Assembly (NCBI GenBank): GCA_963826035.1
Contig: CAWGVZ010000015.1
Location: forward strand, 434,001-498,000
Reading direction: 5' to 3'
Length of the DNA: 64,000 bases
Source: Actinophytocola sp963826035
GTDB taxonomy: Bacteria; Actinomycetota; Actinomycetes; Mycobacteriales; Pseudonocardiaceae
In this document: positions 41,156-50,309 of the stretch, one piece after another
Numbering within the stretch: position 1 is the stretch's first letter
Layout: every line of letters starts with the position of its first letter
Position numbers and translations under genes: made by a program
The notes under the pieces: model-generated
Told to the model about the DNA's origin: nothing
What the model saw: the letters and a program-made list of their open reading frames with translations, nothing else
Databases searched by the model: none

Positions 41156-43744
41156 GTGGTCGAGGGGTTCGTACCCAACGAGTCAGCGATCCGGCGTGCG
41201 CTTCGGCGGGCGCGGGACGGGGCCGCGCTCGACGCGACGGAGGCCGAGACCCTCCTGCACGCTCGCGGGGAGCAGCTCGACCAGCTCTTCGAAGCCGCGT
41301 CCCGGGTCCGTGACCAGGGCCTCGAGGGTGTCGGCCGGGCCGGTGTCATCACGTATTCGCGCAGTGTCTTCGTGCCGCTGACCAGGCTGTGCCGCGACCG
41401 GTGCCACTACTGCACGTTCGCCACCACGCCGAACCGGCTGCATGCGCCGTTCCTGAGCGAGGACGAGGTGCTGGACATCGCGCGGGCCGGCGCGGCGGCC
41501 GGCTGCCGCGAGGTGCTGATCACCCTTGGTGACAAACCGGAGGATCGCTGGGAGGCCGCCCGGACCTGGCTCGAGGAGGCCGGCTATCCCGACACGCTGT
41601 CGTACGTGCGGGCGGTGTCGATCAAGATCCTCGAGGAGACCGGCGTGCTGCCGCACCTCAACCCGGGTGTGCTGACCTGGACCGACTTCCAGCGGCTCAA
41701 GCCGGTGTCGGCGTCCATGGGCATGATGCTCGAGACCACGGCCACCCGGCTGTGGTCGGAGAAGGGCGGCGCGCACTACGGCTCGCCCGACAAGGAGCCG
41801 GCCGTCCGACTGCGGGTGCTGGAGGACGCCGGCCGCAGCGCGGTCCCGTTCACCACCGGCCTGCTGCTCGGCATCGGCGAGACCCTGGCCGAGCGCGTCG
41901 ACACGCTGTTCGCCATCCGCAAGGTGTCCCGGCAGTACGGCGGCATCCAGGAAGTCATCGTGCAGAACTTCCGCGCCAAGCCGGACACGGCCATGCGCGG
42001 CATGCCCGACGTGGAGGCCACGGAGCTGGCGGCCACGGTCGCGGTCGCGCGGCTGATCCTCGGGCCGAAGATGCGCATCCAGGCGCCGCCCAACCTGATC
42101 GGCGGCGAGTTCGAACTGCTGTTGCGGGCGGGCATCGACGACTGGGGCGGGGTGTCCCCGCTGACGCCCGACCACGTCAACCCGGAGAAGCCGTGGCCCC
42201 AGCTCGACGAGCTGGCGTCGCACACGCGGGCCGCCGGGTTCGAGCTGGCCGAGCGGCTGCCCATCTACCCGGAGTACGTCACCCGCGGCGAACCGTGGCT
42301 CGATCCGCGGATCCTGCCCCACGTCGAGGCACTGGCCGACGACCGAGGGCTCGCCGCGCCCGACCGCGCGCTGGTGGGCCGGCCGTGGCAGGAGCCCGAG
42401 GTGGTACTCGTGGAGTCCGGCCGCACCGACCTGCACGCCACGATCGACACGGTCGGGCGCACCGACGACCGCCGCGACGACTTCGACTCGGTCTACGGCG
42501 ACTGGGACGAGCTGCGTGACCAGGTGGCCGCCATGCCGGTGGCCGCACTGCCCGGCGCGGGCGGCACCGCGGTGCGACCGGAGTTCGCCACGGCGCTGCG
42601 CCATGCCGAGGCCGACCCGAGTGGACTGTCCGATTCGGACGCTCTGACGCTGCTGTCGGCCGAGCAGGGCTCGGAGATCACGGCGCTGGCGGCGTTGGCC
42701 GACGCCGTTCGTGCGGACGTGGTCGGCGACGAGGTGACGTACGTGGTCACCCGCAACATCAACTTCACGAACGTCTGTTACACCGGTTGCCGCTTCTGCG
42801 CGTTCGCCCAGCGGCGCACCGACAGCGACGCCTACACGCTGTCGCTCGAGCAGGTGGGGCAGCGCGCCGAGCAGGCGTGGGCGGTCGGCGCCACCGAGGT
42901 GTGCATGCAGGGTGGCATCCACCCCGACCTGCCGGGCACCGCGTACTTCGACATCGCCGCGGAGGTGAAGCGGCGCGCGCCCGGTCTGCACGTGCACGCG
43001 TTCTCGCCCATGGAGGTGGTGAACGGCGCGTCGCGGACGAATCTGTCCATTCGCGACTGGTTGACCGCCGCCCGGGAGTCCGGTGTGGACTCCTTACCGG
43101 GCACGGCGGCCGAGATCCTCGACGACGACGTGCGGTGGATCCTCACGAAGGGCAAGCTGCCCACCGCGTCCTGGCTGGAGGTGGTCACCACGGCACACGA
43201 GCTGGGCATCCGGACCACGTCCACCATGATGTACGGGCACGTGGACAACCCGACGCACTGGGTGGCGCACCTCAAGCTGCTCCGCGACACCCAGGAGCGC
43301 ACGGGCGGGTTCACGGAGTTCGTGCTGCTGCCGTTCGTCCACACGAACGCGCCGCTGTACCTGGCCGGCATCGCCCGCCCGGGCCCGACGCAGCTGGAGA
43401 ACCGCGCGGTGCACGCGTTGGCCCGGCTGCTGCTGCACCGGCGCATCGACAACATCCAGACCAGCTGGGTGAAGCTCGGTGACCACGGGGTGGTCGACGT
43501 CCTGCGCGGCGGTGTGAACGACCTGGGCGGCACGTTGATGGAGGAGACCATCAGCCGCATGGCCGGCTCGGACAACGGGAGCTACAAGACCATCGCCGGG
43601 CTGGAGGCGTTGGCCCGGGCGGCGGGCCGGCCGGCTCGTCAGCGCACCACCACGTACGGCCGGGTGCCGGACGAGCGGCTGCGCACGGCCCGTGACCACG
43701 ACGGCGTGTGGCGGCCGAACCTGCTTCCCCTGGTCAGCGGATAG
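41156..43744 (+). CDS. fbiC: 7,8-didemethyl-8-hydroxy-5-deazariboflavin synthase FbiC
   Basis: 862 residues with two radical-SAM halves. The CofG-like N-half has Cys79-x3-Cys83-x2-Cys86 (CRDRCHYC). The CofH-like C-half has Cys541-x3-Cys545-x2-Cys548 (CYTGCRFC). Together they make the deazaflavin FO from tyrosine and a ribityl-uracil, the first committed step to coenzyme F420. In archaea these halves are separate; the fusion is typical of actinomycetes. The GTG at 41156 (VVEGFVPNES) lies behind GGAAGGGG; I prefer it to the frame's first codon at 41096. No fbiA/B or ddn genes are in the window. It abuts the lipoprotein gene stop to stop. Confidence 0.97.
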   Translation: MVEGFVPNESAIRRALRRARDGAALDATEAETLLHARGEQLDQLFEAASRVRDQGLEGVGRAGVITYSRSVFVPLTRLCRDRCHYCTFATTPNRLHAPFLSEDEVLDIARAGAAAGCREVLITLGDKPEDRWEAARTWLEEAGYPDTLSYVRAVSIKILEETGVLPHLNPGVLTWTDFQRLKPVSASMGMMLETTATRLWSEKGGAHYGSPDKEPAVRLRVLEDAGRSAVPFTTGLLLGIGETLAERVDTLFAIRKVSRQYGGIQEVIVQNFRAKPDTAMRGMPDVEATELAATVAVARLILGPKMRIQAPPNLIGGEFELLLRAGIDDWGGVSPLTPDHVNPEKPWPQLDELASHTRAAGFELAERLPIYPEYVTRGEPWLDPRILPHVEALADDRGLAAPDRALVGRPWQEPEVVLVESGRTDLHATIDTVGRTDDRRDDFDSVYGDWDELRDQVAAMPVAALPGAGGTAVRPEFATALRHAEADPSGLSDSDALTLLSAEQGSEITALAALADAVRADVVGDEVTYVVTRNINFTNVCYTGCRFCAFAQRRTDSDAYTLSLEQVGQRAEQAWAVGATEVCMQGGIHPDLPGTAYFDIAAEVKRRAPGLHVHAFSPMEVVNGASRTNLSIRDWLTAARESGVDSLPGTAAEILDDDVRWILTKGKLPTASWLEVVTTAHELGIRTTSTMMYGHVDNPTHWVAHLKLLRDTQERTGGFTEFVLLPFVHTNAPLYLAGIARPGPTQLENRAVHALARLLLHRRIDNIQTSWVKLGDHGVVDVLRGGVNDLGGTLMEETISRMAGSDNGSYKTIAGLEALARAAGRPARQRTTTYGRVPDERLRTARDHDGVWRPNLLPLVSG

Positions 43745-44203
43745 CTAGCCCACCGCCATCCGCAGCACGGGCGAGTCGGTGTCCGCGCCGAGCACCTGCA
43801 GGGCCAGCTGACCGGTCCCGGGATCCAACTCGGGCGGGTCGCCCTCGGCGTAGCAGGTGGAGCCGCCGCCCGTGCCGTCGATGTTGATGGTCGTGACACA
43901 CAGTCCCTCGGCGGAACCGGAGTTGGTGCCACCTTCGGGGCCGACGATCTCGTACTCGAGCTGCCCGTCGGCGAAGGTGAAGGAGATACTGCCCGCGGGT
44001 GTCGGGATCTCCATCTCGTCGTCCAACCGGATCTCGCACTCACCGTCGGCGCAGGCCGCGATGTTGGACCCGTCGGCCGCGGTGGGCGGCGGCGTGGAGG
44101 TGGTGGTCTCGCCGCCGGGGTCCTCGTCGCCGCTACGACTGACGCACGCGACAGCCGCGACAAGCACCAGCAACACACCGGCGACGCGAGTGAAGATCCG
44201 CAT
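43745..44203 (-). CDS. Putative lipoprotein
   Basis: 152 residues. A signal peptide ends in the lipobox V-A-A-V-A-C near residue 20, followed by a Thr/Pro-rich spacer (about 25-45). The mature part is about 100 residues with four Cys, probably two disulfides ('IAACADGECEI', 'LCVTTIN', 'GGGSTCYAEG'). No family recognised. Its stop touches that of fbiC. The region upstream, to 45009, carries only repeats and AT-rich structure. Confidence 0.8.
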   Translation of the reverse strand: MRIFTRVAGVLLVLVAAVACVSRSGDEDPGGETTTSTPPPTAADGSNIAACADGECEIRLDDEMEIPTPAGSISFTFADGQLEYEIVGPEGGTNSGSAEGLCVTTINIDGTGGGSTCYAEGDPPELDPGTGQLALQVLGADTDSPVLRMAVG

Positions 44204-44275
44204 GCGCCCAGGTTAACCAGCTGACAGACCCTCGGTCGGTCCCGCTGTCCGGTAACTGCCGACGGTGGCCACCAA

Positions 44276-44345
44276 GATCAACGGCCGCCCGGCACTATCT
44301 AACGACTATCTACTATATAGATGTCCGATAATTTGGCCGTTGATC
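44276..44345. repeat. Inverted repeat enclosing an AT-rich island
   Basis: GATCAACGGCC (44276-44286) and GGCCGTTGATC (44335-44345) flank a 48-base stretch that is strikingly AT-rich. Inside it, ATCTA-CTATA-TAGAT (44309-44323) is itself a perfect palindrome. It lies 73 bases upstream of the lipoprotein start. It could be a promoter/operator or a recombination site. Confidence 0.5.
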
Positions 44346-44402
44346 CGTGCGGGCTTCCGTAGTCGAGAGAAAGACGCAAGGAAGGGGAGGGTCGAGTCCA
44401 GT

Positions 44403-44434
44403 CAAGATCAACCACAGCACCCGTGTTGATCTTG
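44403..44434. terminator. Perfect hairpin CAAGATCAAC/GTTGATCTTG
   Basis: CAAGATCAAC (44403-44412) and GTTGATCTTG (44425-44434) form a perfect 10-bp stem around 12 bases. CAAGATCAAC also occurs at 44273-44282, and its partial inverse at 44339-44345, so four copies of the same motif lie within 165 bases. It may be a terminator or a repeat. No gene stops close to it. Confidence 0.45.
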
Positions 44435-44634
44435 CGCAAGCGGTTCGAGGTGTCGGCCGCCTGGACAAGCACCGACGCACGCTGATCGGTGGGCCGGTGG
44501 GGCGACGTGTGTTTCGCCGTTGCGGTTCTGTCGGTGCCCGCCACTACGCGAGGTCCGATTCGAGGGTATGGCTTTGACCTGCGTAGGTGCCTGGCAGGCG
44601 CCGGGGGTGGGGTTGTCCACGCCGTTCTCAGTCT

Positions 44635-44850
44635 GCGAGTTCGCGGTTCTCGCACGCGAGTTCGTGGTTGCGGCACGCGAGTTCGCGGTTGCGGCACGCG
44701 AGATCGCGGTTGCGGCACGCGAGATCGCGGTTGCGGCACGCGAGTTCGTGGTTCCGGGCCCCGCGGACCCCTGCCCGGAGCTGACCACGCCAGGATCCCC
44801 ATCAACCGCGATCTCACCGACGGGAACCGCGATCTCGCACTCCCACACGA
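44635..44850. repeat. Six-unit 21-bp repeat array plus inverted partner units (family A)
   Basis: 44635-44760 is exactly six units of 21 bp, most of them GCGAG-A/T-TCGCGGTTGCGGCAC with three to four variable sites. About 40 bases on, two reverse units follow (AACCGCGATCTC at 44803-44814 and 44825-44836). The whole region 44204-45009 (806 bases) has no gene. The array is downstream of the exported protein ending at 45010. Unlike the other arrays it is not in a convergent gap. Confidence 0.85.
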
Positions 44851-45009
44851 ATCCCATGCTCCTGACCAGGAAGACCAACCCACAGGTCAACCGACGTCAT
44901 CAAACGACGGCTTGCGTACCTGGATTTACGGGGGCCGGAGGCCGCCGCACCACCGGTCAGCACAATTCCGCGGCTTTGGCAGGCCGCGGAAAGTGCTGGA
45001 GCCGCTACC

Positions 45010-45579
45010 TCAGCACGGTGTGCTGGTCACCGTGAGGTTGTGGGTAAAGATGGAGGCACCGGTCTCCGATCCGGCTTCGGTGCCGCTGGTGTCCCCGACG
45101 ACCTCCCAGGACTGGACGAAGCTGCCGCTGATCTGACCGGTGAACCCATCCACGGAGTGGTCGGTGTCCACATAACGCAGTTCGTCGAAGGTCCCGTGGC
45201 TCACGCCTTGAACACACCAGCCCGCCAGTGCCCGGTAGAGCAGGACCAGACCCGAGTCCCCGCTCACTCTGGTGAAGTCACTTCTCGTCTCCACGGCGGT
45301 CATGCCGAGTTCGACGTACAGGTTTCTGGTCCCGATCCCGATGAGGGTTGCGTCGGCGACGACATCTGGTCCATGTCCGGCGAAGTCGGCGTCGCCGGTG
45401 CCGACGCGGGGAGGACGGAAGATCGGACCCGGTGGGTAAATTCGTGCCGAGGGCACCGTCGCCACGGCCGACACGGAGACGTCAGGCGCTGCCGCGGCTG
45501 GCGTGACCAACAGGCCGAGGGTTACGGCGGTCAGTCCGACGCCGGCGGTGATGCGGCGCCAATATCGAGTTGTCTGCAT
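45010..45579 (-). CDS. Exported protein of unknown function
   Basis: 189 residues. A signal peptide (about 1-30, cleavage near AAAA-P) is followed by 160 residues of mostly beta character ('VETRSDFTRVSGDSGLVLLY', 'GISGS-FVQSW'), with two Cys, one near the C-terminal end. No family recognised. It lies 14 bases after the stop of the Tat-exported beta-helix protein and was probably co-transcribed with it. It may be an accessory domain for that enzyme. Confidence 0.65.
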   Translation of the reverse strand: MQTTRYWRRITAGVGLTAVTLGLLVTPAAAAPDVSVSAVATVPSARIYPPGPIFRPPRVGTGDADFAGHGPDVVADATLIGIGTRNLYVELGMTAVETRSDFTRVSGDSGLVLLYRALAGWCVQGVSHGTFDELRYVDTDHSVDGFTGQISGSFVQSWEVVGDTSGTEAGSETGASIFTHNLTVTSTPC

Positions 45580-45593
45580 GGGTGACTCTCCTG

Positions 45594-47366
45594 TCAGATC
45601 TGTTTCGTCCAGCCGGTGGGTCCGGTGCCGGTGGCCTTCCACCACAGTTCGGGGGCATTGCCGTTCTGGCGGATGTACTGCGAGCCTTGACGTGCGGCGA
45701 CGATTCCCTCTGGTGCGACGGTGCCGACCATGGTGGCCGTCCCGCCGCGGTTGCCGGCGATGATCGGGAATACGGCGCCGACCGCCGTCCGGCCGGTCGA
45801 GAACAGGGTGAGGCAGCGGTCGAAGTCGTTGCCCTGCAAGACAGGGAAGCGGTCGACAACCCAGGGGCCGGCCGCGGCGAACATGACCGCGTTGGTCGCG
45901 GCGCCGGTGAGCGTGCAGCCGGTGATCGCGATGTTGGTGAGGTTGCGGTTGATGGCCCCGAAGACGAAGCCGCCGGTGAGCCCGTCCGGTGACTCGATCG
46001 TCACTCCGTCGAGCTTGATGTCGACCATGTCGCGCTGGCCCGGCCGGAACCGGATGCCACGGCGCTCGCCGGTCAGGGTGTCCTCGATGCGGATCCGGGT
46101 GCCGTGCATCCGCAGCCCGGCCGCGTCCTGAATATCCACATAGGACAGTTCGACGCCAGGGCCGACTCGGGTCGTCCAGGTGCCGCCGTCGATGGTGACC
46201 CGCTTGGGACTGTTGACCACGTGCTGCACGGTGACCAGCGGCCCCGGCGGGCAGGCCGCGCCACGGACGATATCCACGTTGCGGATCGCCAGGTCCTCGT
46301 TCTCCCGGTACACCAGGAGCAGCGGCGAGTTGACGGCGTCCGTGAGGTCGTCGCGGTCCGCGTCGATGACGACATTGTCGAGCGTGCAACCACGGGTGCT
46401 GACGACCTGTAGCTGACCGCCTTTGATCCGGACGTTCACCATTCGGGAACGGGTGAGGAACGAGGTCACGTTGCCGTTGCTCTCGAAGCCGTCGAAGCTG
46501 GCCGCGACCCACGTCTTGCCCTGGGTGTTGTCGATCGTGCCGTTGGTGATCGTGACGTTGTCGATCCCGCCCTCGGCCGTCGGTTCCATGTCCAGGCACG
46601 AGTTCTTCGGCCCCACGATGGAGAAGTCGCTCAGCAGCAGGTCGCGTATCCCCTTCTGGAACGAGACCCCGCTGCGGCAGCCGTCCGGCGCCGCCGGGTG
46701 TTTGCCGAGCCGCATGATCACGTGCTGGATGGTGGTGTTGCGGAGAAAACTGCCGCCCACGCCACCGGCAAGCCTGATGCCGTCTCCGACACAGGTTCCG
46801 AAGAAGACGTTCCGGATCTCGACGTCGGTCACGTCGGCATTGACCGCGTTGAGCTCGATCTGGTGGTTCTGCAGTCCGACCTGGTCGATGTCGGTCGTGC
46901 CGGTCCCGTGCTCGATCGAGAAGTCGCACAGCGTGATCTGGGACGGTCCGTCGGCCACCTGGATGATCTGGGTCAGCCCGCCGCTCTGCGATCCGGTCAT
47001 CACGATGCGGGTCACGCCCGCTCCGTGTCCGCTCAGCACCAGCCGCTGCCGGTCCGTCCCGGCGATGCGGATCGCGGCGAACCGGTGGATCCCGACGACC
47101 GCCGAGTCGCGCGCGACGTGGACGGCACCCGCGGGCAACACCAACCGGGCGCCGGCCGGATGATCGGTGATCGCCTGGTTGATCGCGCGAGTGTTCGCCA
47201 AGGCCGCCGACTCGTCGCCGGTCGCGACGTTGTAGGGCGCGGCGCCGAGGTCGATACCACCGGCAGCGACGGCTTGTACGGCCGCGGTGGCCGTGCCGGT
47301 GGCGCCGAGACCCACGGCCGCACCCGCGCCACCGGCCAGCAACGCCCGTCTACCCAGGACCGCCAT
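45594..47366 (-). CDS. Tat-exported right-handed beta-helix (pectate-lyase-like) protein
   Basis: 590 residues. A Tat signal (GRRALLAGGAGAAVG near 5-19) shows export in folded form. The body has repeated short beta strands with turns such as 'GIHRFAAIRI', 'NVTITNGTIDN', 'GCTLDNVVIDADRDDLTD', typical of parallel beta-helix pectate lyase 3 proteins. The last 50 residues ('GTVAPEGIVAARQGSQYIRQ', then N-G-N-A-P-E-L-W-W-K) resemble a phage-tail/hyaluronidase capping module. Substrate is a polysaccharide by analogy only. The ATG at 47366 is chosen for the RR signal; the extension to 47408 is excluded. A LAL regulator precedes it. Confidence 0.75.
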   Translation of the reverse strand: MAVLGRRALLAGGAGAAVGLGATGTATAAVQAVAAGGIDLGAAPYNVATGDESAALANTRAINQAITDHPAGARLVLPAGAVHVARDSAVVGIHRFAAIRIAGTDRQRLVLSGHGAGVTRIVMTGSQSGGLTQIIQVADGPSQITLCDFSIEHGTGTTDIDQVGLQNHQIELNAVNADVTDVEIRNVFFGTCVGDGIRLAGGVGGSFLRNTTIQHVIMRLGKHPAAPDGCRSGVSFQKGIRDLLLSDFSIVGPKNSCLDMEPTAEGGIDNVTITNGTIDNTQGKTWVAASFDGFESNGNVTSFLTRSRMVNVRIKGGQLQVVSTRGCTLDNVVIDADRDDLTDAVNSPLLLVYRENEDLAIRNVDIVRGAACPPGPLVTVQHVVNSPKRVTIDGGTWTTRVGPGVELSYVDIQDAAGLRMHGTRIRIEDTLTGERRGIRFRPGQRDMVDIKLDGVTIESPDGLTGGFVFGAINRNLTNIAITGCTLTGAATNAVMFAAAGPWVVDRFPVLQGNDFDRCLTLFSTGRTAVGAVFPIIAGNRGGTATMVGTVAPEGIVAARQGSQYIRQNGNAPELWWKATGTGPTGWTKQI

Positions 47367-47459
47367 GACATCCCCTTCGCTGGCTGGAGGTGATTCGCCG
47401 ACCGGCACATCTCATCCCGTCACCGACCGCGGCACTACGGGGAACTCCCTCGACTTGGC

Positions 47460-50267
47460 TCAGGTCGCGCTGCCCGGGATCTCATTGCGGGTGACGTGCG
47501 CGGCAAGCTCGGTGCGGGATCGCAGGCCGAGCTTGCGGTAGACCATGGAGAGGTGCCGTTCCACGGTCTTCCGCGAGAGGAACAGCGCGGCGGCGATCTC
47601 GGGGTTGCTCCGGCCGCGGGCAACGCCCAGCGAAACTTGCAGCTCCTGCGCCGTGAGGTCGTCAAGCCCTGGGGTTCTGGCAATATCGGGTACGGGCGCC
47701 CCCGCGGCGACCAACGCGGCGCGGGTCTGCTCGATCCAGGGTGTGGCCCGCAGTCGGGTGAAGATGTCGAGCGCCTCGGTGAGGACCTCCCGGGCGCGGG
47801 TTGGCTGACGGCGTCGCCTGCGTAGCCGGCTGTTGCCCCAGCAGAGCAACGTGCGGGCCCGTTCGAACGGGACGCCGATCAGGTCGTGATGGCCGAGCGC
47901 CAGCGCGAAGTGCTCGTCGGCGGCGTCACCGGGCGTGAGCATCGCGCGGCATCGAGCGGCGGCGGCGGCCGGCCAGGCCAGGCCGGTGCGGGCGGCCTGG
48001 CGGTCGAGATCGGCGAGCCTTCGCAGCGCCTCATCGCGCAGCTCCATGCGGGTCAGGACCTCGATGTGGTCGCCGGCCCAGGGCACGGTCAACGGGTTGC
48101 CCACGGCGGCGTCATCGAGTTGCTCGGCCAGCCGGTCCAGCGCCCGCGCCGCCGCACGAAGGTTCGACCTGCCCAGCTCATACCGGCCACGGATCGCGTT
48201 GGCGTAGGCGGTCATGCAGTCCAGCCCGCCCCGAGTGCCGATGTTCTCGGCCGCACTCGCCATGGTCAGCGCCGCGGGGTCGCCTCGGGTGGCCTGGATG
48301 TTGCCGAGGCGGGTCATGGCGAACGCCTCGGTTCCGCTCTGTCCGAGCTCGCGGCCCAGTCGGATGCCCTCGGCCGCGTCGGCGGCGGCGAGCGTCCAGG
48401 ACCCTGTCCACAGGCCGATCTCGCTGCGGTGTGCGAGTGCGTCGGGGAGTGCCATCGGCGCCCCGGCATCCCGCGCGGTGTCGATGATCCGGTCGACCAG
48501 TTCGGTTGCGTGGCCGAACCGTTCGCACCAGGTGAGCGACTGCGCCGCATGGCACAGCGTGGGCAGTGCGAGCAGGTTCTTGCTGGGAGTCAGGTCGAGG
48601 ACGCCGTGGTCGAGAATGTCCAGGCCGCCGGCGATGTTCCCGTTGAGGATCATGACGTGCGCGGCGTTGGGCCACAGCAGGCGATGCTCACGCATCTCGT
48701 CGATGGTCAGCTGTGCCAAGGCGCGGTCGACGGCACGAGCCGCGTCGCGCGGGTGGCCGCCCATGGTTTCCAGCAGCGCCGTTTCCAGGTGGATCTCCGC
48801 CGCACGGACTCGATCGGCCTCCGCGAGTTGTCCCAGCGCATCGGCGAACCCGGTGCGGGCTTCACCGATCCGCCCCGACCACATGGCCGCACGGGCGTAC
48901 TCGGCGTGCGCGTCGGCTCGCAGCGTGGGACTGTCCGTCGCCGCGTAGGCGTCGCGCGCCCAGGCCTCGACCAGGTCGAGCCGCCCGGCGACGCGTGCGT
49001 CGGCGGCGGCGAGCAGGATTCGTTGGGCGCGCAGGTCGCTGGACATCGAGAGCTTGGCGGCGCGTAAGAGGGTGCGCGCCGCGGTGAGATGGCCGCCCGC
49101 GTGGCGCGCCCGGTCGGCTGCCTGATGCAGGCCGGCGGCGACCGTCTCATCCGGCGCCCGCGCACCTACCGCTTGATAGAGCACTCTGACCTCGGGGGCG
49201 GCCGTGGTGGCCAGGGCGTCGAAAGCACGCGAACGGGCCAGCGGCGACGCTGCGTCGATGAGGGCCGAACGCAGCAGCGGGTGGCTGAACTCGACCCGCC
49301 CGCCGAAGAAGCTGATCAGTCCGGCGGTGGCGGCGTGGTCAAGACTGCCCGGTGTGCCACCCGCGGCGGTCACGGCCGCACCGATGGCGGCCAGGTCGTC
49401 GTCGACGGACACGGCGGCTACCAGGAGTGCGGCGCGGGTGGCCGCGTCGAGGTGGGCGACCCGGCCGGACATCAGCCCGCGAAGGGCACTCCCGGCGAGC
49501 GGTTCGGGCAGCGGCGAATGGCCACGTAGCTGACCCGGGGACAGCGCCGCGAGCAACTCGCGGACCGCGAGCGGGTTGCCGTCGGCCGTGGACGCGAGCT
49601 CGGCCGCCACCCGCGGCTCGATGCCGGTCTCGCCGGTCAGCATGGCCAGCAAGGCGCGGCTCTCGGTCATCGTCAGCCGCCGCAACCCCAGAACCGGCAG
49701 TCCCATCAGGCGCCGGTCGAACGCCGGTTCATGAGTGCGTGTTGTCATCAGCAGCAGCACCGCGTGCTCCGCGAGCCGTCTGCCGACGAACATCAGCGCG
49801 TCACGTGACATCGGGTCGAGCCAGTGCGCGTCGTCGACCGCGATCACCAGCGGGTGGTCCTCCGCGACCAGTGTGACGAGGCTGTGTACGGCCACGAAGA
49901 TCGCGTACGGGCTGGCCACCGCCGGCTGACCAGCCAACCCCAGTACCGCGCGCAACACCGCGGCCTGCGATTCCGGCAGCAACTCCACCGAGTCGACGAA
50001 CGCGCCGATGAGCTCACCGAGCCCGGAACCGGCCAACTCGACTTCGGACTCCACGCCGCGAACGACGACCACCCGATGCCCGTGTGGACGTCCGACGGCG
50101 TCGAACAACAGCGCGGACTTGCCGATCCCCGGCTCTCCGCTGATGACGAGCGCGCCGCCCCGCGCTTGACCCACCTGGGTCATCAGCGCGGCCAGGCGGG
50201 CGCGTTCGGCCGTGCGGCCGACGAGCGGGCCGACCGGACCGAGCCGTTGATCCAGCACCCGCGTCAT
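47460..50267 (-). CDS. LAL-type (large ATP-binding) LuxR regulator
   Basis: 935 residues with the classical layout. An N-terminal AAA/STAND ATPase (Walker A SGEPGIGKS near 44-52; Walker B 'PLVIAVDDAHWLD' near 138-150) leads to a long helical TPR-like region. A C-terminal LuxR HTH runs from about 865 to 925 ('LTAQELQVSLGVARGRSNPE', 'IAAALFLSRKTVERHLSMVY', R-K-L-G-L-R-S-R-T-E-L). LAL proteins are activators, usually of nearby catabolic or secondary-metabolism genes. It reads toward the two exported proteins downstream (93-base gap), which are its likeliest targets. The ATG at 50267 has no strong Shine-Dalgarno. Confidence 0.93.
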   Translation of the reverse strand: MTRVLDQRLGPVGPLVGRTAERARLAALMTQVGQARGGALVISGEPGIGKSALLFDAVGRPHGHRVVVVRGVESEVELAGSGLGELIGAFVDSVELLPESQAAVLRAVLGLAGQPAVASPYAIFVAVHSLVTLVAEDHPLVIAVDDAHWLDPMSRDALMFVGRRLAEHAVLLLMTTRTHEPAFDRRLMGLPVLGLRRLTMTESRALLAMLTGETGIEPRVAAELASTADGNPLAVRELLAALSPGQLRGHSPLPEPLAGSALRGLMSGRVAHLDAATRAALLVAAVSVDDDLAAIGAAVTAAGGTPGSLDHAATAGLISFFGGRVEFSHPLLRSALIDAASPLARSRAFDALATTAAPEVRVLYQAVGARAPDETVAAGLHQAADRARHAGGHLTAARTLLRAAKLSMSSDLRAQRILLAAADARVAGRLDLVEAWARDAYAATDSPTLRADAHAEYARAAMWSGRIGEARTGFADALGQLAEADRVRAAEIHLETALLETMGGHPRDAARAVDRALAQLTIDEMREHRLLWPNAAHVMILNGNIAGGLDILDHGVLDLTPSKNLLALPTLCHAAQSLTWCERFGHATELVDRIIDTARDAGAPMALPDALAHRSEIGLWTGSWTLAAADAAEGIRLGRELGQSGTEAFAMTRLGNIQATRGDPAALTMASAAENIGTRGGLDCMTAYANAIRGRYELGRSNLRAAARALDRLAEQLDDAAVGNPLTVPWAGDHIEVLTRMELRDEALRRLADLDRQAARTGLAWPAAAAARCRAMLTPGDAADEHFALALGHHDLIGVPFERARTLLCWGNSRLRRRRRQPTRAREVLTEALDIFTRLRATPWIEQTRAALVAAGAPVPDIARTPGLDDLTAQELQVSLGVARGRSNPEIAAALFLSRKTVERHLSMVYRKLGLRSRTELAAHVTRNEIPGSAT

Positions 50268-50309
50268 GAGAACAAGAACGCGGTCAGCCCGCCCAGATAC
50301 AGTGCGCGA

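Noticed and set aside
41183..42997. Minus-strand open frame over fbiC
   Set aside because: Antisense shadow of the FbiC coding sequence; no domain recognisable.
44364..44405. tRNA-like T-arm text (GGGTCGAGTCC) near 44385
   Set aside because: No acceptor, D or anticodon stems can be paired around it; it is only a resemblance.
44635..44850. CRISPR array suggested by regular 21-bp units
   Set aside because: There are no unique spacers of constant length between repeats and no cas gene in the window; units are directly adjacent and degenerate.
45594..47366. Prophage tail gene, because of the tail-like end of the beta-helix protein
   Set aside because: A Tat signal and the absence of any other phage genes show an exported host protein.
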